9,201 nt of DNA from Deltaproteobacteria bacterium RIFOXYD12_FULL_50_9 (lineage in GTDB: Bacteria > Desulfobacterota > Desulfobulbia > Desulfobulbales > CALZHT01), in assembly GCA_001799225.1 (NCBI GenBank), contig MGTA01000022.1, forward strand, positions 27,357 through 36,557, given 5' to 3'. Under the pieces are notes generated by a model. It had not been told where the DNA came from. It ran no database searches and worked only from the letters and a program-made list of their open reading frames with translations. The translations under genes and the position numbers were made by a program. Of the stretch, positions 6,253 through 9,201 are shown one piece after another; position 1 is the stretch's first letter, and each line of letters opens with the position of its first letter.

Positions 6253-7743
6253 TTACTTAACAACTGAGATCACTTCCTTCTGATCTCCTGAGATGCGCGG
6301 ATGTTGATCGCGGCCATATTGCCGCCGGGCATCGTAGGTCACCTCGCTCTCCAGAAACGTCTTCATTTCCGACAGCTCGACCTTGCCATCCCCGTCCCCA
6401 AAGCCCTTGCCATCTGCCTTGCCAGTGACCCCTTCCAGGAAATGCCGGGTAAACAGGCCGTACTTTGCCTTGTCATCCCATGATGCTACCTCAGAGGAGT
6501 CGGAGGCCGTAAAGATAGTAGCAGAGGCCAATTTTTTGGGATCAACCACCCGTAACGAGATTGAAGAGGCGTTTTTAACAATCACCCCTTCGGATGAGCT
6601 GCCGGAAAAACAGGCATCGAGGACAATAGTAACCTTTCTTGCGTTGATTTTATTCAGGTTGTCATAAAATGTTTCCAATTTGTAGCCGGTCAGTTCAACT
6701 TTCATGGGATCGGCATCGACCGGCAAAAGAAAACTGCTGCCATCATGCAGACTTGGCGCGCCATGCCCGGAATAATAGACAAATACATCGGACTTGCCCG
6801 GCCTGATCCAATCGAAAAGCCGACCTTTGTAATCATCCTTGGTGCCGAAAGTGGCAACCAGATCAGCCTGCGTCGCATCCAGGATCAATAAGACGTTGCC
6901 TTCACGGTATCCCAGGGATTCGATGACAAACCTGTTCATTGCCTCGGCATCATTATGGGCAAACTTGACATCCGGAACATTTTTTTCACTCTCTTCATAG
7001 TCCTTATTGCCGATGATAACCGCAACTGCATCACGGTTCTCGTCCCGGGCTTTGGGAAAGACAAATTCGACTGTCGGTTTGAACTCCTCATCTGCCTTTG
7101 GGGCAGGCTTTTCCAGAGCGGCTTTGGCCTCCTTGACCGGCTGCTTGTCAGCCGGCGGTTTCACCTCCGGAGATCTGCCGGCAACTGCTGATTGCGCTAA
7201 AAGTTTTCTGTAGGCACCATCTGCGACTTTGCGTAAGCGGCGATCAGGTTCGAACTGGGCCTTTTTCTGCAGGGCTGCCAGAAATTGTCCGTTAGTGTAT
7301 CCAGCCCGCGCAAGATCGACAATTGCCTCTTTTCGCACTCTGATATTGGAATCGGAAATGGCGGCGATAGCCAGGCCGACAACAGAAAGGTTCTCCGGAT
7401 CAATTTTTGCCAGCGCCACTAACGCCTCGCTGCGGACATTGGGGTGGGGATCATTGCCGGCCATTTCAAGGAGACGAGACACAGCGGAATTTGCCTTCGG
7501 GCCGGTACTCCCCAAAGATCTCACCGCCTTGAGGCGAATATTGGCATTTGTATTGTCGAGATCTCGAAGAAGGCTGTCTCCGGTGGAAATCGATTGGCCG
7601 GTATTTGTCGATCGCCCGCCATCAACAGCCGTCCGTGAGGATCTGGCCCGGCAGGCTGTCAGACCGAAAACAAAACAAATCAAGCCAACAAGGAGCAGAG
7701 ATATGCCGATTTTTCGGAAGCCAGTACCTGTTTCGCTGCTCAT
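6253..7743 (-). CDS. Caspase-fold (peptidase C14) lipoprotein with HEAT-like repeats
   Basis: This 496-residue protein is predicted to be anchored in the envelope. Residues 1-30 form a lipoprotein signal peptide ending in the lipobox LTAC with C31 as the lipidation site; the following Arg argues against inner-membrane retention under E. coli rules. Residues 50-180 contain HEAT-like alpha repeats (LLRDLDNTNANIRLKAVRSL; later HPNVRSEALVALAKID; SNIRVRKEAIVDLARAG). A Lys/Pro/Glu-rich linker spans about 190-235. The C-terminal domain starts at AVAVIIGNKDYE (239 onward) and has the caspase/metacaspase dyad: YYSGHGAP with H327 and VLDACFSG with C378, so catalysis is plausible. Near the end, GDGDGKVELSE resembles an EF-hand loop but lacks the usual first acidic ligand. 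The start at 7743 is chosen for its GAGG 8 bases upstream. It lies downstream of an LPP20-like lipoprotein gene on the same strand. Substrate and activation signal are unknown. Confidence 0.9.
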   Translation of the reverse strand: MSSETGTGFRKIGISLLLVGLICFVFGLTACRARSSRTAVDGGRSTNTGQSISTGDSLLRDLDNTNANIRLKAVRSLGSTGPKANSAVSRLLEMAGNDPHPNVRSEALVALAKIDPENLSVVGLAIAAISDSNIRVRKEAIVDLARAGYTNGQFLAALQKKAQFEPDRRLRKVADGAYRKLLAQSAVAGRSPEVKPPADKQPVKEAKAALEKPAPKADEEFKPTVEFVFPKARDENRDAVAVIIGNKDYEESEKNVPDVKFAHNDAEAMNRFVIESLGYREGNVLLILDATQADLVATFGTKDDYKGRLFDWIRPGKSDVFVYYSGHGAPSLHDGSSFLLPVDADPMKVELTGYKLETFYDNLNKINARKVTIVLDACFSGSSSEGVIVKNASSISLRVVDPKKLASATIFTASDSSEVASWDDKAKYGLFTRHFLEGVTGKADGKGFGDGDGKVELSEMKTFLESEVTYDARRQYGRDQHPRISGDQKEVISVVK

Positions 7744-7751
7744 AGTCGTTA

Positions 7752-7755
7752 CCTC
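7752..7755 (-). promoter_or_regulatory. Ribosome binding site deciding the caspase start
   Basis: The minus strand reads GAGG, 8 bases, then ATG at 7743-7741. The alternative ATG at 7776 would add 11 residues (MCEFGSSEVTT) ahead of the signal peptide and has no comparable site. Confidence 0.65.
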
Positions 7756-7816
7756 ACTACTACCGAATTCACACATGTATTCTCAGGCTATCCACCACCC
7801 GAGGAGAAAAGAAACC

Positions 7817-7855
7817 GAACTGGCGCGAAAGGCATTACTCCTCTCCCGCCAGTTC
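7817..7855 (-). terminator. Hairpin between the LPP20-like and caspase genes, possible weak terminator or attenuator
   Basis: The arms GAACTGGCG and CGCCAGTTC (7817-7825 and 7847-7855) are perfectly complementary over 9 bp with a 21-base loop. On the minus strand the stem is followed by GGTTTCTTTT, a broken T-tract. A competing pairing exists between GAGGAG (7801-7806) and CTCCTC (7838-7843) in the loop. It may reduce read-through into the caspase gene or protect an mRNA end. Confidence 0.35.
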
Positions 7856-7890
7856 AATATTCTATCACGGTATATGCAATTAAAGCCAAT

Positions 7891-8541
7891 TTATTCAGCT
7901 ACGCCTTGCTCCTGCATCTGTTTCCAGAAATCAGCGGCCTTTTGCGCCTGATTTTTAGCAACTTCATCGGCGGCATCCTTTGCTCGTTTTTCAGCACCAT
8001 CTTGCATATCTTTGGCGCTCTTTTTATAGGATTCATCAACCGCTGCCATCGGCACCTGAGAGAAGACAAAGGCCTGATAGCCAACCCCTGTTGCGGTCTG
8101 CCATTTTTCCATATACCAGGATTTCATTTTAACCTGGGTAGCGAGATTAATAGCCAGCTGTTTCTCAAAGGCGCGTGAACCGGCCGTCGGATCAATTACA
8201 TTGCTCTCAAGGCCAAAACTGACCGTAGCTTTTTCAAATTTGTTTTTGACAAGGGTGCCCATGTACTTTACGACGCTGTCCATGGCATTACGCCGGGCAT
8301 CTTCCCTGGCGCCCTGTTCAGTCGCAAATCGGTTGGAGAGACCTACAAACGTCATAATGCCGTTGACGGTCTCCGGTTCTTCCATGGTCCAGGCCGGCCT
8401 TTCGCTCGCTGAACTCCACAGGAGTTTCTCGGTTTTTGCCGCATCGGGAATATCAACCGGTTTTGGGGGGGTGGTAGTGGATGAACAGCCCACCAGGGCT
8501 GCCAGGCAAAGAATACCAAGCAATGTAATCACTCTTCTCAT
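7891..8541 (-). CDS. LPP20-like lipoprotein
   Basis: This 216-residue protein is a predicted envelope lipoprotein. The signal peptide has basic MRR, a hydrophobic core and lipobox LVGC, with C19 as the lipidation site. A TTTPPKP linker follows. The central part (about 40-165) resembles the LPP20/FlgT N-terminal type of domain: RPAWTMEEPE, a short strand ending FVGLS, then a helix EQGAREDARRNAMDSVVKYM and a later segment ending VGYQAFVFSQVP. The last 45 residues are a charged, Ala/Lys/Asp-rich helix (KKSAKDMQDGAEKRAKDAAD and on), possibly a coiled coil. The start is secure: AAAGGAGG lies at 8550-8557, 8 bases before the ATG. It sits between a DUF4384 gene and the caspase gene on the same strand. 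The biochemical role is unknown; related proteins are found with outer-membrane and flagellar or surface assembly genes. Confidence 0.82.
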   Translation of the reverse strand: MRRVITLLGILCLAALVGCSSTTTPPKPVDIPDAAKTEKLLWSSASERPAWTMEEPETVNGIMTFVGLSNRFATEQGAREDARRNAMDSVVKYMGTLVKNKFEKATVSFGLESNVIDPTAGSRAFEKQLAINLATQVKMKSWYMEKWQTATGVGYQAFVFSQVPMAAVDESYKKSAKDMQDGAEKRAKDAADEVAKNQAQKAADFWKQMQEQGVAE

Positions 8542-8549
8542 CTGTTAAT

Positions 8550-8557
8550 CCTCCTTT
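8550..8557 (-). promoter_or_regulatory. Strong Shine-Dalgarno for the LPP20-like gene
   Basis: The minus strand reads AAAGGAGG, an essentially ideal ribosome site, with 8 bases to the ATG at 8541. The strength suggests that this lipoprotein is made in larger amounts than its neighbours. Confidence 0.8.
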
Positions 8558-8580
8558 ATCGTGTTTTATCCGCACGTTCT

Positions 8581-8626
8581 AGCAGGGTAAGACCCCTGTG
8601 TCTGCCCAAGGGCGCCCCTACTGTTG
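8581..8626. repeat. GC-rich REP-like palindromic element between the DUF4384 and LPP20-like genes
   Basis: On the minus strand the outer arms AGTAGGG and CCCTGCT pair with one G-U. Inside are GGGCGCCC and the stem AGAC-acaggg-GTCT. This dense G/C palindrome contrasts with the flanks and resembles GTAGGGGC...GCCCC-type dispersed repeats seen between genes of many environmental bacteria. A single window cannot prove that it is dispersed. A separate stem AGGCTA/TAGCCT (8632-8637 and 8647-8652) lies next to it, just after the DUF4384 stop, but lacks a T-tract on the coding strand. Confidence 0.5.
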
Positions 8627-8662
8627 TTTTTAGGCTATAGACCGGTTAGCCTCCCTCATCCT

Positions 8663-9201
8663 TCATTTCGCCCTGGTAGTAATAATAGTACTGGCCTCTC
8701 CGTACTGATTTTTCGGATTCATCCCATGATTCCTCAGCCTGGTCAGCAGGGAATCCATGGTCTCCTGTAATACTATCAGACCGTCATTAAGCTCGTTACC
8801 CTGCAGCTTCGGAAAGGGGTTGTTACAGGCAAAAGCCCAGAGTCGTTCCAGGCCGAAAGGTGCCTGTACGACAAATTCGAACGGACCTCCCGGCGCCGGG
8901 ACCTCTAAGAGCGTACCTGCCTTATAAAAGCCCTTGCCCGAATACTTGTTGGGAATTATCTGGATGAGATTATGCTCGGCATCTTCATAAACCAAAAGAA
9001 GGTAGGCATCGCTGTTGATGTTGACGAAATACGAGATTTTTTCGCCTTCCTTGTAAGTCTGGCCGTCGCCAAGATGCGAGAAGACCTCAAGCTTGATGGC
9101 ATTGGCAGTCTGGACCTGGCGCGCAGGGTATTGCATGGTTTTCGGCTTGAGATCAATACCATTCGGGATCGACTCTTTGGCGATAGTTACCGTTGTCGCT
9201 C
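8663..9201 (-). CDS. DUF4384 domain protein, 5' partial
   Basis: The frame is open to the window edge, so the first in-frame ATG at 9136 is probably internal and the N-terminus is missing; 179 residues are visible. From about residue 36, IKLEVFSHLGDGQTYKEGEK, then ISYFVNINSDAYLLLVYED and LIQIIPNKYSGKGFYKAG form a beta-rich DUF4384 domain of about 90 residues. A helical C-terminal tail of about 45 residues follows (DGLIVLQETMDSLLTRLRNHG). In other bacteria DUF4384 often occurs in exported or membrane-linked proteins, alone or fused to kinase or caspase domains. Its position upstream of two lipoproteins suggests an envelope role, possibly as a sensor or ligand-binding part. Signal peptide, full domain order and promoter lie outside the window. 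Confidence 0.82.
   Translation of the reverse strand, partial: ATTVTIAKESIPNGIDLKPKTMQYPARQVQTANAIKLEVFSHLGDGQTYKEGEKISYFVNINSDAYLLLVYEDAEHNLIQIIPNKYSGKGFYKAGTLLEVPAPGGPFEFVVQAPFGLERLWAFACNNPFPKLQGNELNDGLIVLQETMDSLLTRLRNHGMNPKNQYGEASTIITTRAK

Noticed and set aside
7744..7776. Longer caspase lipoprotein start at 7776
   Set aside because: It would place 11 extra residues before the signal peptide, and the GAGG site favours the ATG at 7743.
7229..7951. Forward 240-codon open frame
   Set aside because: It is antisense to the HEAT-like region of the caspase lipoprotein and the adjacent intergenic space, with no domain likeness.
1..9201. CRISPR array, insertion sequence or integrase gene
   Set aside because: No regularly spaced repeat units, transposase or recombinase motifs were seen on either strand, despite the tRNA scar.

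Overview
The window suggests a Gram-negative bacterium, most likely from the Desulfobacterota (old Deltaproteobacteria; a Geobacter/Desulfuromonas- or Desulfobulbus-like relative). This is an inference from style: two lipoproteins with lipoboxes, a PEP-CTERM (exosortase) substrate behind a sigma-54-type promoter, strong GGAGG ribosome sites, and an envelope cassette of DUF4384, LPP20-like and caspase-fold proteins. No rRNA or species-level marker is present.

Region 1 (1-3240, + strand) is the end of a type I restriction-modification locus. It holds a fused HsdM-HsdS protein, cut off at its 5' end by the window edge, and then a DUF3644-like protein with a HEPN-like R-x4-H motif. No HsdR nuclease gene is in view.

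Region 2 (3241-3402) is a scar. The 3' half of a tRNA-Arg(UCG) on the minus strand, from the anticodon loop to the discriminator base, is followed by a perfect 13-bp terminator hairpin. The 5' half is missing, as expected for the distal attachment site of an element that integrates into a tRNA gene. By tRNA polarity the element side should be above 3402.

Region 3 (3403-4512) holds a small PEP-CTERM surface protein gene (minus strand) with its own intrinsic terminator and a good -24/-12 promoter. An AT-rich non-coding stretch follows, with a 16-bp perfect palindrome, other short inverted repeats and an isolated forward terminator.

Region 4 (4473-6088, + strand) is a hipBA-type toxin-antitoxin operon: a strong sigma-70 promoter almost touching the antitoxin start, then antitoxin and kinase genes overlapping by 8 bp.

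Region 5 (6253-9201, minus strand) is a run of envelope genes: a DUF4384 protein (truncated by the window edge), an LPP20-like lipoprotein, and a lipoprotein joining HEAT-like repeats to an intact caspase-fold His/Cys domain. Restriction, a possible suicide RNase, a toxin-antitoxin pair and a caspase-like protein around a tRNA scar look like a defence or accessory island. The caspase cassette may instead be an ordinary envelope-stress or surface-assembly system, and the sequence alone does not decide this.
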